Assembly: GCA_913776885.1 (NCBI GenBank)
Contig: CAJYQC010000118.1
Coordinates: 1 to 54,922, forward strand
Length of the DNA: 54,922 nt
Direction of reading: 5' to 3'
From: an uncultured Variovorax sp.
GTDB taxonomy: Bacteria > Pseudomonadota > Gammaproteobacteria > Burkholderiales > Burkholderiaceae_C
Shown: positions 1 to 9,619 of the stretch, piece by piece
Layout of the letters: each line of letters starts with the position of its first letter
Numbering within the stretch: position 1 is the first letter of the stretch
Position numbers and translations under genes: made by a program
Notes under the pieces: model-generated
The model's input: the letters and a program-made list of their open reading frames with translations, nothing else
Told to the model about the DNA's origin: nothing
Database searches by the model: none

Positions 1-85
1 CGGTAGTGTTGATTGCCAGGTCTCTTCCGGCGCGGCGAGGCGTTCGTGATTGCCCCCGCTCCCCTCCCGTGCCACCATCGCCTGC

Positions 86-814
86 ATGCCCTACCAACTC
101 CATTACTGGCCCACCATCCAGGGCCGAGGTGAATTCGTCCGGCTCGCGCTCGAAGCTGCCGGCGCGGACTATGTCGACGTGGCGCGCTTGCCCGAAGGCG
201 AGGGTGGTGGCGGATCCGCTCTGGGTGAGCGGCTGGACGACCCGGAAGCCGCACGCCCTGCTTTCGCGCCGCCGTTCCTCGTCGATGGCGACATCGTGGT
301 CGGGCAGACGGCTGCGATCCTGCTGTATCTCGGGCCGCGGCTGGGCCTGTCGGGGGTGGGCGAATCCGATGGCCTTTGGACGCACCAGATCCAGCTGACG
401 ATTGCCGACGCGGTGGCGGAGGCACACGACACGCACCACCCGATCTCGGTGGGTGCCTACTACGACGAGCAGCGCGATGCGGCGATGCTGCGCGCACGCG
501 CCTTTCGTGAAGAACGCATTCCGAAGTTCCTCGGCTGGTTCGAGCGGGTGCTGCAGCGCAATCCTGCAGGCGCCCAGCATCTGGTGGGCGACACGCTGAC
601 CTATGCGGACCTGTCGCTGTTCCAGCTGGTCGACGGGCTGCGATATGCATTTCCGAAGGCTGTGGCGCGTGCCTTGGCCGCCGCACCGGCTGTCGAGAAG
701 CTGCACGCCAATGTGCGGCGGCGCCAGCGCGTGCACGACTATCTGCAGAGTCCGCGCCGTATCGCGTTCAACGAGGACGGCATCTTCAGGCGATACGCCG
801 AGTTGGACGGCTAG
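86..814 (+). CDS. Glutathione S-transferase family protein
   Basis: ORF from ATG at 86: MPYQLHYWPTIQGRGEFVRLALEAAGADY..., GST N-terminal thioredoxin-like fold and C-terminal VGDTLTYADLSLFQLVDGL motif. Confidence 0.85.
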   Translation: MPYQLHYWPTIQGRGEFVRLALEAAGADYVDVARLPEGEGGGGSALGERLDDPEAARPAFAPPFLVDGDIVVGQTAAILLYLGPRLGLSGVGESDGLWTHQIQLTIADAVAEAHDTHHPISVGAYYDEQRDAAMLRARAFREERIPKFLGWFERVLQRNPAGAQHLVGDTLTYADLSLFQLVDGLRYAFPKAVARALAAAPAVEKLHANVRRRQRVHDYLQSPRRIAFNEDGIFRRYAELDG

Positions 815-1761
815 TCTTGCTCCGCCGCGCTGCGGATGCGCAGCGCGGCGTCGTACAGCGTGTTGCGCGGAGCGCCGGTGATCTCGGCCGCGAGCTTCAC
901 GGCGGTCTTCACGGGCAGCTCCGCCAGCAGCAGGCGCAGCACGCGCTCGCCTTCGGCCCCGCCGTCGCCGCTCACGGCCACGGGGTGAAGCACCAGCGCG
1001 AACTCGCCGCGCGTGCGGTCGCGGTCGGCTGCGAACCAGTCGGGCAGCGCGTCCGCGGCGACGGTGGCGATTTCCTCGAACTGCTTGGTGAGCTCGCGGC
1101 CCACGGTGATGCGGCGTTCGCCCAGCGTGGCCAGGGCGCGCGCGAGGTTCTCGATGCGGTGCGGGGCCTCAAGCAGCACGACGGCGCGCGGCTCCTGCGA
1201 GAGCGTCTGCACGGCTGCATCGCGCTCGCCGGCCTTGCTCGGCAGGAAGCCCGCGAAGACGAAGGCACTGCTGGCGCTGCCATCGTGGCCGCCCTCGGCC
1301 ACCAGCCCCGCCGCGCCGACGAGGGTGGTCACGCTGCTGGCGCCCGGAAGCGGCAGCACGCGCTGCCCGGCGGCGCGCACCGCGGCCGCGAGCCGCGCGC
1401 CGGGGTCGCTCACGCCGGGCGTGCCGGCGTCGCTGACGTAGGCGATGCGCTCGCCCTGCGCGAGCCGCGCGACCACCGCCTGCGCAGCCTCGGCCTCGTT
1501 GTGCTGGTGCACCGCCAGCAGCTGCGAGCCGGGGCGGTCGATACCGTAGGCGCGCAGCAGGCTCTGTGTGTGGCGGGTGTCCTCGCAGGCGACGGCATCG
1601 ACCAGCTGCAGCACATGCAGTGCGCGCAGGGTGATGTCCGCCAGATTGCCGATGGGCGTGGCGACGACATAGAGCGTGCCTTGCGGATAATGCTGCGCAC
1701 CCGCGGCGTCATGAGCTGCCGCGAGGGCTGCGCCGAAAGAGGCGGGAGCGAGTGAAGCCAA
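811..1761 (-). CDS. rsmI: 16S rRNA (cytidine(1402)-2'-O)-methyltransferase RsmI
   Basis: GTLYVVATPIGNLADITLRALHVLQLVDAVACEDTRHTQSLL... diagnostic RsmI/tetrapyrrole methylase motifs; start uncertain (TTG near 1761 proposed). Confidence 0.9.
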   Translation of the reverse strand: MASLAPASFGAALAAAHDAAGAQHYPQGTLYVVATPIGNLADITLRALHVLQLVDAVACEDTRHTQSLLRAYGIDRPGSQLLAVHQHNEAEAAQAVVARLAQGERIAYVSDAGTPGVSDPGARLAAAVRAAGQRVLPLPGASSVTTLVGAAGLVAEGGHDGSASSAFVFAGFLPSKAGERDAAVQTLSQEPRAVVLLEAPHRIENLARALATLGERRITVGRELTKQFEEIATVAADALPDWFAADRDRTRGEFALVLHPVAVSGDGGAEGERVLRLLLAELPVKTAVKLAAEITGAPRNTLYDAALRIRSAAEQD

Positions 1762-1829
1762 GGGGTTTCTCCGTCGGAACGAACAGGCAGCAGGAAAAAA
1801 AGACTCTCGAGAGCCGGCCAGGGAGGGCC

Positions 1830-2207
1830 ATGAAGACCGACACCACAACGAAGCATCGGGGCGATGCGGCGGAAGACGCCGCGCTCGACCACCTGCAGGA
1901 CGCGGGCCTCGTGCTGCTCGCCCGCAATTATCGGACGCCCGGGCGCGGCGGCGGCGAGATCGACCTGATCATGCGCGATCCGCGCCCGTCGCCCGCGGGC
2001 ACGCTGGTCTTCGTGGAGGTGCGCCACCGCAGCTCCGGCACGCACGGCGGCGCGGGCGGCAGCATCACGGGGCTCAAGCAGCGGCGCATCGTGTTCGCCG
2101 CGCAGCACTACCTGAGCCGGCTGCGCACGGTGCCGCCGTGCCGCTTCGACGTGGTGCTGGTGGAAGACCGGATCACCTGGCTGCAGGCGGCCTTCGATGC
2201 CGGCTGA
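1830..2207 (+). CDS. YraN family (UPF0102) nuclease-fold protein
   Basis: RGDAAEDAALDHLQDAGLVLLARNYRTPGRGGGEIDLIMRD...LVFVEVRHRSS; canonical YraN motifs. Confidence 0.9.
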   Translation: MKTDTTTKHRGDAAEDAALDHLQDAGLVLLARNYRTPGRGGGEIDLIMRDPRPSPAGTLVFVEVRHRSSGTHGGAGGSITGLKQRRIVFAAQHYLSRLRTVPPCRFDVVLVEDRITWLQAAFDAG

Positions 2208-2292
2208 TGCGCCGCCCGAGGGAACTGAAGCCGCAACGCAGGCTCCACTCCCGAACGTCTTGTTTCACAGCCCCCAGTTATCATCCCGCCCC

Positions 2293-2907
2293 ATGCTCGA
2301 GCAACGGATTCAGCAGCACTTCATCGACAGTGCCGACCTCAAGTACCAGACCGGGCCGGTACTCAGCAAACCCATCTCCCAAGCGATGCAGGCCCTGCTG
2401 GCCTGCGTGACCAGCGGCGGCAAGGTGCTCGCCTGCGGCGCTGGCGTGTCCGGCCTGCTGGCGGCCCAGTTCGCTGCGCAGTTCGTGGGCCGCTTCGAAC
2501 GCGAGCGGCCCGAGCTCGGCGCCATCGCGCTGCCGGGCGATGCCACCGACCCCGCCGCCGACGGCCCCGATGCCGCGGACGCCGACCGCTTCGCCCGCCA
2601 GGTGCGCGCGCTCGGCCAGGCCGGCGACGTGCTGCTCGCGCTGAGCATCAGCGGCCAGTCGGCATCGGTGCTCGCAGCGGTGGCCGCGGCCCACGAGCGC
2701 GACATGACAGTGGTCGCGCTGCTGGGCAATGCGGCACCGGGCGCAGGCGGCGGCGCAATAGGCCGCGCGCTGCGCGAGACGGACGTACAGATCAGCGTGC
2801 CGCACGAGCGTGCCGCACGCATCCACGAGATCCACCAGATCGCACTGCACTGCCTATGCGACGGCGTGGACGCCCAGCTACTCGGAGAACAGGAAGTTTC
2901 CTCATGA
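2293..2907 (+). CDS. SIS-domain protein, DiaA/GmhA-like (phosphoheptose isomerase family)
   Basis: MLEQRIQQHFIDSADLKYQTGPVLSKPISQAMQALLACVTSGGKVLACGAG...; position between yraN and a BON lipoprotein matches the E. coli yraN-diaA-dolP order. Confidence 0.8.
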   Translation: MLEQRIQQHFIDSADLKYQTGPVLSKPISQAMQALLACVTSGGKVLACGAGVSGLLAAQFAAQFVGRFERERPELGAIALPGDATDPAADGPDAADADRFARQVRALGQAGDVLLALSISGQSASVLAAVAAAHERDMTVVALLGNAAPGAGGGAIGRALRETDVQISVPHERAARIHEIHQIALHCLCDGVDAQLLGEQEVSS

Positions 2908-3719
2908 CCCTGAAGAACATGACGACGACATCGACCCAGCGTTTCGCTCTTGCCCTGACACTGGGCGCCGCGCTGGCCGCGAGCCTTTCCGCCTGCGTGC
3001 CGCTCGTCGTGGGCGGCGCGGCCGTGGTGGGCGTGGGCATGGTGGCCACCGACCGCCGCAGCTCGGGCGCACAGCTCGACGACCAGGGCATCGAGCTGCG
3101 CGCCGCGGCCCGCGTGCGCGACATCGCCAACGACCAGATGTACGTGAGCGTCACCAGCTACAACCGCCAGGTGCTGCTGACCGGCGCCGTCGGCAGCGAT
3201 GCCGACCGCCGCCGCGTCGAAGAAGAAGTGGGCCGCATCGCGAACGTGCGCTCGGTGGTCAACGAACTGACCGTCGGCTCCTCGAGCACCTTCCAGGACC
3301 GCTCGAACGACCTCTACATCACCGGCAAGGTGAAGGCCTCGCTGCTGGACGCCAAGGACATCTTCGCGAACTCCTTCAAGGTGGTGACCGAGCGCGGCGT
3401 GGTCTACCTGATGGGCATCGCCACGCGGCGCGAGACCGACCGCGCGACCGAGATCGCGCGCGGCGTGTCGGGCGTGGTGAAGGTGGTGCGCATGGTCGAG
3501 GTCGTGAGCGAGGCCGACTTGGCCGCCAGCCAGGCCGCGAACCAGGCCGCTGCGCAGCGCGGCGGCACGGGGCCGGCGCCGGTGATCTCGGCCACGCCGT
3601 CCGCGCCCTCGTCGTCTTCCAGCTCGCGCGTGCCGCTGCCGCCGATGGACCCGCTGCCCCCCGCGGGCTCGTCGGCCACGCCGCCTTCCAACGGAGTCAC
3701 GACCTCGCCGGTGCGCTGA
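2904..3719 (+). CDS. BON-domain lipoprotein, DolP/YraP-like
   Basis: Signal with lipobox LSAC followed by two BON-like repeats (VTSYNRQVLLTGAVGSDADRRRVEEEVGRIANVRSVVNELTVG; VVTERGVVYLMGIATRRETDRATEIARGVSGVVKVVRMVEVV); ATGA overlap with upstream gene. Confidence 0.85.
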   Translation: MTLKNMTTTSTQRFALALTLGAALAASLSACVPLVVGGAAVVGVGMVATDRRSSGAQLDDQGIELRAAARVRDIANDQMYVSVTSYNRQVLLTGAVGSDADRRRVEEEVGRIANVRSVVNELTVGSSSTFQDRSNDLYITGKVKASLLDAKDIFANSFKVVTERGVVYLMGIATRRETDRATEIARGVSGVVKVVRMVEVVSEADLAASQAANQAAAQRGGTGPAPVISATPSAPSSSSSSRVPLPPMDPLPPAGSSATPPSNGVTTSPVR

Positions 3720-3761
3720 GACAGGACGCGTCAGCAGCAGCAGCGCGATCGCGCGCCAATG

Positions 3762-3788
3762 AAAAAAGCCCGCATCGCGGGCTTTTTT
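3762..3788. terminator. Bidirectional intrinsic terminator between convergent genes
   Basis: Perfect inverted repeat AAAAAAGCCCGC-ATC-GCGGGCTTTTTT with A-tract and T-tract. Confidence 0.85.
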
Positions 3789-3803
3789 GCTTTCTTCAGG
3801 CGC

Positions 3804-4712
3804 TCACTTGAGCCGCGTGATGAGGCTCGACGTGTCCCAGCGCCGGCCGCCGGCCTGCTGCACGTCGGCATAGAACTGGTCGACCAGCGCCGTCACCGGC
3901 ACGCGTGCGCCGTTGCGCTTGGCCTCGTCGAGCACCAGGCCCAGGTCCTTGCGCATCCAGTCGACCGCGAAGCCGTAGTCGAACTTGCCTTCGATCATGG
4001 TCTTGCCGCGGTTCTCCATCTGCCAGCTCTGGGCCGCGCCCTTGCTGATGACGCCGAGCACGGCTTCCATGTCGAGCCCCGCGCGCTGTCCGAAGGCGAT
4101 GGCTTCCGACAGGCCCTGCACCAGGCCCGCGATGGCGATCTGGTTCACCATCTTTGCGAGCTGGCCGGCGCCGCTTTCGCCCAGCAGCGTGACCGCGCGC
4201 GAGAACGCCATGGCCACCGGCTTGATGCGCTCGAAGACTGCCGCGTCGCCGCCGCACATCACGGTGAGCGCACCGTTCTGCGCGCCGGCCTGGCCGCCCG
4301 AGACGGGGGCGTCGATGAAATGCAGGCCCAGCGCCTGCGCGGCCTTCGAGAGTTCACGCGCCACGTCGGCCGAGGCAGTGGTGTGGTCGACCAGCACAGC
4401 GCCCTTCTTCATGCCGGCGAAGGCGCCGTCGTCGCCCAGGACCACCGAGCGCAGGTCGTCGTCGTTGCCGACGCAGCAGAACACGATGTCGGCGCCGACT
4501 GCCGCTTCGCGCGGGGTGGCGGCGTGGCGCCCGGGCGGGCCGAATTCGTCGGCCCAGGCCTGCGCCTTGGCGGCGGTGCGGTTGTAGACCGTGACGCTGT
4601 GGCCGGCCTTCGCCAGGTGGCCGGCCATCGGGCCGCCCATGACGCCGAGGCCGAGGAAGGCCACTGTCTGCGCGGGGACGGGTTCGTAGGTGCGGGGGTT
4701 GATGCTGCTCAT
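3804..4712 (-). CDS. NAD(P)-dependent oxidoreductase, 3-hydroxyisobutyrate dehydrogenase family
   Basis: VAFLGLGVMGGPMAGHLAKAGHSVTVYNRT and FIDAPVSGGQAGAQNGALTVMCGG motifs. Confidence 0.85.
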   Translation of the reverse strand: MSSINPRTYEPVPAQTVAFLGLGVMGGPMAGHLAKAGHSVTVYNRTAAKAQAWADEFGPPGRHAATPREAAVGADIVFCCVGNDDDLRSVVLGDDGAFAGMKKGAVLVDHTTASADVARELSKAAQALGLHFIDAPVSGGQAGAQNGALTVMCGGDAAVFERIKPVAMAFSRAVTLLGESGAGQLAKMVNQIAIAGLVQGLSEAIAFGQRAGLDMEAVLGVISKGAAQSWQMENRGKTMIEGKFDYGFAVDWMRKDLGLVLDEAKRNGARVPVTALVDQFYADVQQAGGRRWDTSSLITRLK

Positions 4713-4774
4713 GGGGCCACAGCTTAAAGCCATTCCGCGGCCGGGCTGGCGAGGCCCCTGCCTGCCCCGGGGGC

Positions 4775-5911
4775 TCAGACGATCGCGAAGTGCTCCGTGC
4801 CCGCAGCCAGGTCGGTGCTGCGCGCACGCTGGCTGTTGAGCTTGATCTGCAGGCGCAGGTCGTTGGCCGAGTCGGCGTTGCGCAGGGCATCCTCGAAGCT
4901 GATCGAGTGGCTCTCGAAGAGGTCGAAGAGCGCCTGGTCGAAGGTCTGCATGCCCAGGTTGCGGCTCTTCTTCATGATCTCCTTGATCTCGCCCACCTCG
5001 CCCTTGAAGATCAGGTCGGAGATCAGCGGCGTGTTCAGCAGCACTTCCACCGCGGCCACGCGGCCTAGGCCGTCCTCGGTGGGAACCAGGCGCTGCGAGA
5101 TCAGCGAGCGCAGGTTCAGCGAGAGGTCCATCAGCAGCTGGGCGCGGCGCTCCTCGGGGAAGAAGTTGATGATCCGGTCCAGTGCCTGGTTGGCGCTGTT
5201 GGCGTGCAGCGTGGCCATGCACAAGTGGCCGGTTTCCGCAAAGGCAACGGCGTGCTCCATGGTCTCGCGGTCGCGGATTTCGCCCATCAGGATCACGTCG
5301 GGCGCCTGGCGCAGCGTGTTCTTCAGCGCGGCTTCCCAGCTGTCGGTGTCGATGCCCACCTCGCGCTGCGTCACCACGCAGTTCTTGTGCGGATGCACGA
5401 ATTCGACCGGGTCCTCCACCGTCACGATGTGGCCGAAGGAGTTCTCGTTGCGCCAGTCGATCATGGCCGCCAGCGTGGTCGACTTGCCCGAGCCCGTGGC
5501 GCCCACCAGGATGCACAGGCCGCGCTTGGTCATCGACACATCCTTCAGCACCTGCGGCATGCCCAGGCCGTCGATGGTCGGCAGCTTCGCGGGAATGGTC
5601 CGCAGCACCATGCCGACCTTGCCCTGCTGCACGAACGCGTTCACGCGGAAGCGGCCGATGCCGGTGGGCGAGATCGCGAAGTTGCACTCCTTGGTGCGCT
5701 CGAACTCGGCCGTCTGGCGGTCGTTCATGATCGAGCGCGTGAGCGCCAGCGTGTGCGGCGCGCCCAGCGCCTGCTGCGAGACCTTGGTGACCTTGCCGTC
5801 GACCTTGATGGCCGGCGGAAAGTCGGCCGTGATGAACAGGTCGCTGCCGTTGCGGCTCACCATGAGCTTGAGCAGATCGTTGATGAACTGGCTGGCTTGA
5901 TCGCGTTCCAT
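4775..5911 (-). CDS. pilU: PilT/PilU family type IV pilus ATPase (PilU)
   Basis: 378 aa; Walker A GATGSGKST, Asp box, Walker B VILMGEIRD; adjacent to pilT. Confidence 0.9.
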   Translation of the reverse strand: MERDQASQFINDLLKLMVSRNGSDLFITADFPPAIKVDGKVTKVSQQALGAPHTLALTRSIMNDRQTAEFERTKECNFAISPTGIGRFRVNAFVQQGKVGMVLRTIPAKLPTIDGLGMPQVLKDVSMTKRGLCILVGATGSGKSTTLAAMIDWRNENSFGHIVTVEDPVEFVHPHKNCVVTQREVGIDTDSWEAALKNTLRQAPDVILMGEIRDRETMEHAVAFAETGHLCMATLHANSANQALDRIINFFPEERRAQLLMDLSLNLRSLISQRLVPTEDGLGRVAAVEVLLNTPLISDLIFKGEVGEIKEIMKKSRNLGMQTFDQALFDLFESHSISFEDALRNADSANDLRLQIKLNSQRARSTDLAAGTEHFAIV

Positions 5912-5961
5912 GAGAGCGCTCCTTGATCTATCTGATTAGATTGAACCCGCTGGCGGCCGAC

Positions 5962-6049
5962 CGCCGGGCCGTCCCAAGATGGCTGCGCCTCGCCCCTCGG
6001 GGGGTGGAGTCACACGCAGTGCAGCGAAGTGGAAAGCCGCGGGGCCTCA
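5962..6049 (-). repeat. Intergenic GC-rich repeat element, possibly related to the 17 kb and 20 kb copies
   Basis: Minus strand reads CCCCGCGGCTTTCCACTTCGCTGCACTGCGTGTGACTCCACCCCCCGAGGGG..., same overall architecture (GGCTT...CACT.CGTGTCGCT...CCCCC-AGGGG) as the other copies; lies exactly between pilT stop and pilU start. Confidence 0.4.
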
Positions 6050-6052
6050 TGA

Positions 6053-7096
6053 CTAGCCGGGGAAATTCTCTGGGATCTTGGCCTTGCTGCGGGCTTCCGC
6101 CGCCGAGATGGTATTGCGGCGCACCAGTTCCGTCAGGTTCTGGTCGAGCGTCTGCATGCCCGAGCCCTGGCCGGTCTGGATGGTGGAGTACATCTGCGCA
6201 ACCTTCGCCTCGCGGATCAGGTTGCGGATGGCCGGCGTGCCCAGCATGATCTCGTGCGCCGCCACGCGGCCCTGGCCGTCCTTGGTCTTGCACAGCGTCT
6301 GCGAGATCACGGCCTGCAGCGACTCCGACAGCATCGCGCGGATCATTTCTTTTTCTTCGCCCGGGAACACGTCGATGATCCGGTCGATGGTCTTGGCGGC
6401 CGAAGAGGTGTGCAGCGTGCCGAACACCAGGTGGCCCGTCTCGGCCGCGGTCATGGCCAGGCGGATGGTCTCCAGGTCGCGCAGCTCGCCCACCAGGATG
6501 GCGTCGGGGTCTTCGCGCAGGGCGGAGCGCAGGGCGTTGGAGAACGACAGCGTCATCGGCCCGACCTCGCGCTGGTTGATCAGGCACTTCTTCGACTCGT
6601 GCACGAATTCGATCGGGTCTTCCACCGTGAGGATGTGGCCGTACTCGTTCTCGTTGAGGTAGTTGATCATCGCCGCCAGCGTGGTCGACTTGCCCGAACC
6701 CGTGGGCCCCGTCACCAGCACCAGCCCGCGCGGCTTGAGCGCCAGTTCGCCGAAAATCTTCGGCGCGTTGAGCTGCTCGAGCGTGAGGATCTTCGAGGGA
6801 ATGGTCCGGAACACCGCGGCCGCGCCGCGCGCCTGGTTGAAGGCGTTCACGCGGAAGCGCGCGAGGCCGTCGATCTCGAAGGAGAAGTCGACCTCCAGGA
6901 ACTCTTCGTAGTGCTTGCGGTGCGTGTCGCTCATGATGTCGTACACCATGGCGTGCACGCCCTTGTGGTCGAGCGCATCCACGTTGATGCGGCGCACGTC
7001 GCCGTTGACGCGGATCATGGGCGGCAGGCCCGCGGAAAGATGCAGGTCGGAGGCTTTGTTCTTGACGCTGAACGCCAGCAGTTGGGTGATGTCCAC
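6053..7096 (-). CDS. pilT: Type IV pilus retraction ATPase PilT (GTG start)
   Basis: MDITQLLAFSVKNKASDLHLSAGLPPMIRVNGDVRRI..., GPTGSGKSTTLAAMI, AILVGELRDLETIRLA; strongly PilT-like. Confidence 0.95.
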   Translation of the reverse strand: MDITQLLAFSVKNKASDLHLSAGLPPMIRVNGDVRRINVDALDHKGVHAMVYDIMSDTHRKHYEEFLEVDFSFEIDGLARFRVNAFNQARGAAAVFRTIPSKILTLEQLNAPKIFGELALKPRGLVLVTGPTGSGKSTTLAAMINYLNENEYGHILTVEDPIEFVHESKKCLINQREVGPMTLSFSNALRSALREDPDAILVGELRDLETIRLAMTAAETGHLVFGTLHTSSAAKTIDRIIDVFPGEEKEMIRAMLSESLQAVISQTLCKTKDGQGRVAAHEIMLGTPAIRNLIREAKVAQMYSTIQTGQGSGMQTLDQNLTELVRRNTISAAEARSKAKIPENFPG

Positions 7097-7147
7097 GGGG
7101 CTCCTCGGCTCGGGTTTCGTGACGTTTTGATACGATTTTGGACGATT

Positions 7148-7852
7148 ATGACGATGATTGGCGACGACCTCCAGCAAGTGAACGACCGGATCGCGAAGGC
7201 ATGTGTAACGGCCGGCCGCGACCCGGCCAGCGTGCGGTTGCTGGCGGTGTCCAAGACATTCGATTCGGATGCGGTGCGCGAGGCGCACGCGGCCGGCCAG
7301 TCGGCCTTCGGTGAGAACTACGTGCAGGAAGGGCTGGACAAGATCGAGGCGCTGACCGACCTGCGTTCCTCCCTCGAATGGCATTGCATCGGGCCCCTGC
7401 AGAGCAACAAGACGCGGCCGGTGGCCGAGCACTTCGACTGGGTCCACAGCATCGACAGGCTGAAGATCGCCGAGCGTCTTTCGGCCCAGCGGCCGGCGCA
7501 TCTGCCGCCGCTGAATGTATGCCTTCAGGTTAATGTGGACGGCGGCGCGAACAAGTCCGGGGTGCCTCCTGAAGAGGCGCTGGCGCTTGCGCGCGCTGTG
7601 GCGGCTTTGCCACAACTCCGGCTGCGCGGGCTCATGGCGATTCCCGAGCCGGCCACCGGCTTCGAAGCGCAGCGCGAGCTGTGCCTGCGCGCGCATGCGG
7701 TGTACCAGTCGATCCGCGACGCGGGCATCGAGCTCGATACCCTTTCGCTGGGCATGAGCGCGGACCTCGAGGCAGCCATCAGCGCGGGCAGCACGATGGT
7801 GCGCGTGGGCACGGCGATCTTCGGCGGCCGCAACTACGCCAAGCCGGGCTGA
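7148..7852 (+). CDS. YggS family pyridoxal phosphate-dependent (PLPBP) protein
   Basis: RLLAVSKTFDSDAVREAHAAGQSAFGENYVQEGLDKI... HCIGPLQSNKTR... LSLGMSADLEAAI; divergent from pilT as in many proteobacteria. Confidence 0.95.
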   Translation: MTMIGDDLQQVNDRIAKACVTAGRDPASVRLLAVSKTFDSDAVREAHAAGQSAFGENYVQEGLDKIEALTDLRSSLEWHCIGPLQSNKTRPVAEHFDWVHSIDRLKIAERLSAQRPAHLPPLNVCLQVNVDGGANKSGVPPEEALALARAVAALPQLRLRGLMAIPEPATGFEAQRELCLRAHAVYQSIRDAGIELDTLSLGMSADLEAAISAGSTMVRVGTAIFGGRNYAKPG

Positions 7853-7863
7853 CCGGGCTCGCC

Positions 7864-8355
7864 TCAGAGCCCCAGCGGCAGCCGCGCGCTGTTCTTCACT
7901 TCCTCCATCACCGCATAGGTCCGCGTCTCGCGCACGCCCGGCAGCTGCCACAGCACCGTGCCTGCGAACTCGCGGTAGGCAGCCATGTCGGCCATGCGGG
8001 TCTTGAGCAGGTAGTCGAATCCGCCCGCGACCATGTGGCATTCCATGATCTCGTCGCGCACCTGCACGGCGGCCTTGAACTGGTCGAACACGTTGGGGGT
8101 GGTGCGGTCGAGCAGCACCTCGACGAAGACGGTGAAGCCGCGGCCCAGCTTGTGCGGATCGAGCCGCGCCTCGTAGCCCTGGATGAAGCCGTCGCGCGTG
8201 AGCCGCTGCACGCGCGCAAGCACGGCAGTGGGCGAGAGCGCCACCGCTTCGGCCAGCTTGAGGTTGGTGATGCGGCCGTCCTCCTGAAGGATCTTCAGGA
8301 GACGCAGATCGATTCGGTCCAGGTCGAGCATCGGAGGATTATCCGGCCCGGACAC
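7864..8355 (-). CDS. Lrp/AsnC family transcriptional regulator
   Basis: LDLDRIDLRLLKILQEDGRITNLKLAEAVALSPTAVLARVQRL HTH plus C-terminal RAM-like domain. Confidence 0.92.
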   Translation of the reverse strand: MSGPDNPPMLDLDRIDLRLLKILQEDGRITNLKLAEAVALSPTAVLARVQRLTRDGFIQGYEARLDPHKLGRGFTVFVEVLLDRTTPNVFDQFKAAVQVRDEIMECHMVAGGFDYLLKTRMADMAAYREFAGTVLWQLPGVRETRTYAVMEEVKNSARLPLGL

Positions 8356-8472
8356 CGATCGGTGGCAAAAGATGCGGCCTATGACATAAGTTAGTAGGAG
8401 ATAGAACCACGGAAATGCCGACGGCCTACCCTCACCTACCCGCGGAGCGAGGCGCCGCGGCAGTCAGTCCCG

Positions 8473-8940
8473 TCAGCGAAGCTGCGTCTGCGTCCGGGAT
8501 TGCACGGCGGCTGCCTGCGGGTCGTTCGACTGGTCGACCAGCGCGCCATACGCAGGGCTCGCGCGCAGCCTTGCGTACTCGGCCGCGGCCTCGCGGTAGC
8601 CGGGCTTCATCGTGTCGGCGCCGGCCTCGCTGTTCTGCTGGGCCGCCAGACCCGAGCGGATCCACAGCTGCGTGTCGGCAGCCACTGCGGCGCGGGAGTT
8701 GGCCGAGACCGCCACCGCCTGCTGTTCGTAGCTGCTGCTGTAGCCCTGCGTGGGCGCGGTCTTCAGCCATTGCATCGCATCGGCGGTCACGGCAGCGCGC
8801 GTGGTCGACGAAACCATCGGCACGGGGCGCGGATCGCCCTCGGCATAGTTGCCGGCGAAGCTGGGCGCTGCGATGGTGCCCAGCAGCGCGGCGAGGGCGG
8901 CGGTGCCGATGAGGCGGGTGGCGGATGCTTGCTTGTTCAT
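8473..8940 (-). CDS. Small exported protein, unknown function (possibly DUF4148-like)
   Basis: 155 aa with Sec signal peptide MNKQASATRLIGTAALAALLGTIAAPSFAG. Confidence 0.65.
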   Translation of the reverse strand: MNKQASATRLIGTAALAALLGTIAAPSFAGNYAEGDPRPVPMVSSTTRAAVTADAMQWLKTAPTQGYSSSYEQQAVAVSANSRAAVAADTQLWIRSGLAAQQNSEAGADTMKPGYREAAAEYARLRASPAYGALVDQSNDPQAAAVQSRTQTQLR

Positions 8941-9064
8941 TCGTTACTCCTTGATGTGTGACGTTGCGTCGGTTACCCGGGTTGGTGAGGTCGACTCTAC
9001 GAAGCGCGCCCGCAGGGTCGATAACCCGTCGATGACGTTTCCGTCATCTGCGGGCGCGGCATGC

Positions 9065-9388
9065 CTATCGCTCGCCCGAGGGAATCGTTCCCGCCTGCAT
9101 GGCCCTGATGGCCTCGGCCTGCACCGCCTCGCGCTTGGCCGGCTGGCCGGCGCGCGCGGCAGGCCAGGGCGCGCCGCGGCTCACGCTGTTCCATGCGGGG
9201 TGCTTCTGAGCCGTCGCCAATTCCGCTACGACCTTGGTGCGCGATGGGTCCTGCTTCGCGTGGTCGGGGTAGCGTGTCACGCCGGCCTCCGTCGGTGCGA
9301 AGTGGTATTCGCCAGCGGCGGAGGCGGCCAGCGGTGCCAGCGCGGCGGCGGCGAGGAGGGCGGAAGAAAGAAGCGTGCGATGCGACAT
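9065..9388 (-). CDS. Small exported protein, DUF4148-like
   Basis: 107 aa, signal peptide MSHRTLLSSALLAAAALAPLAASAAGEYHF; short Lys/Ala-rich mature part. Confidence 0.6.
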   Translation of the reverse strand: MSHRTLLSSALLAAAALAPLAASAAGEYHFAPTEAGVTRYPDHAKQDPSRTKVVAELATAQKHPAWNSVSRGAPWPAARAGQPAKREAVQAEAIRAMQAGTIPSGER

Positions 9389-9619
9389 GGTTGGTATCTC
9401 CTGGTTGTTCGCCGTCGCCGGAATGGCGCCGACCTGGTGAATCTAGGAAGCGGCGCAGTCAGCTCTCGTGCGCCGCGATTACATCGGCGCAATGTGCGCG
9501 CCGCGGCGCCACCAACCTCTCTTGCATAACCGCCTCCGCGGCGCGCATAAGCCATGGCGCAACGCACGGCGGAGGTCTATCGTTGCGGCCACCCCTCACA
9601 AACCAACAAGGGAACGCAT

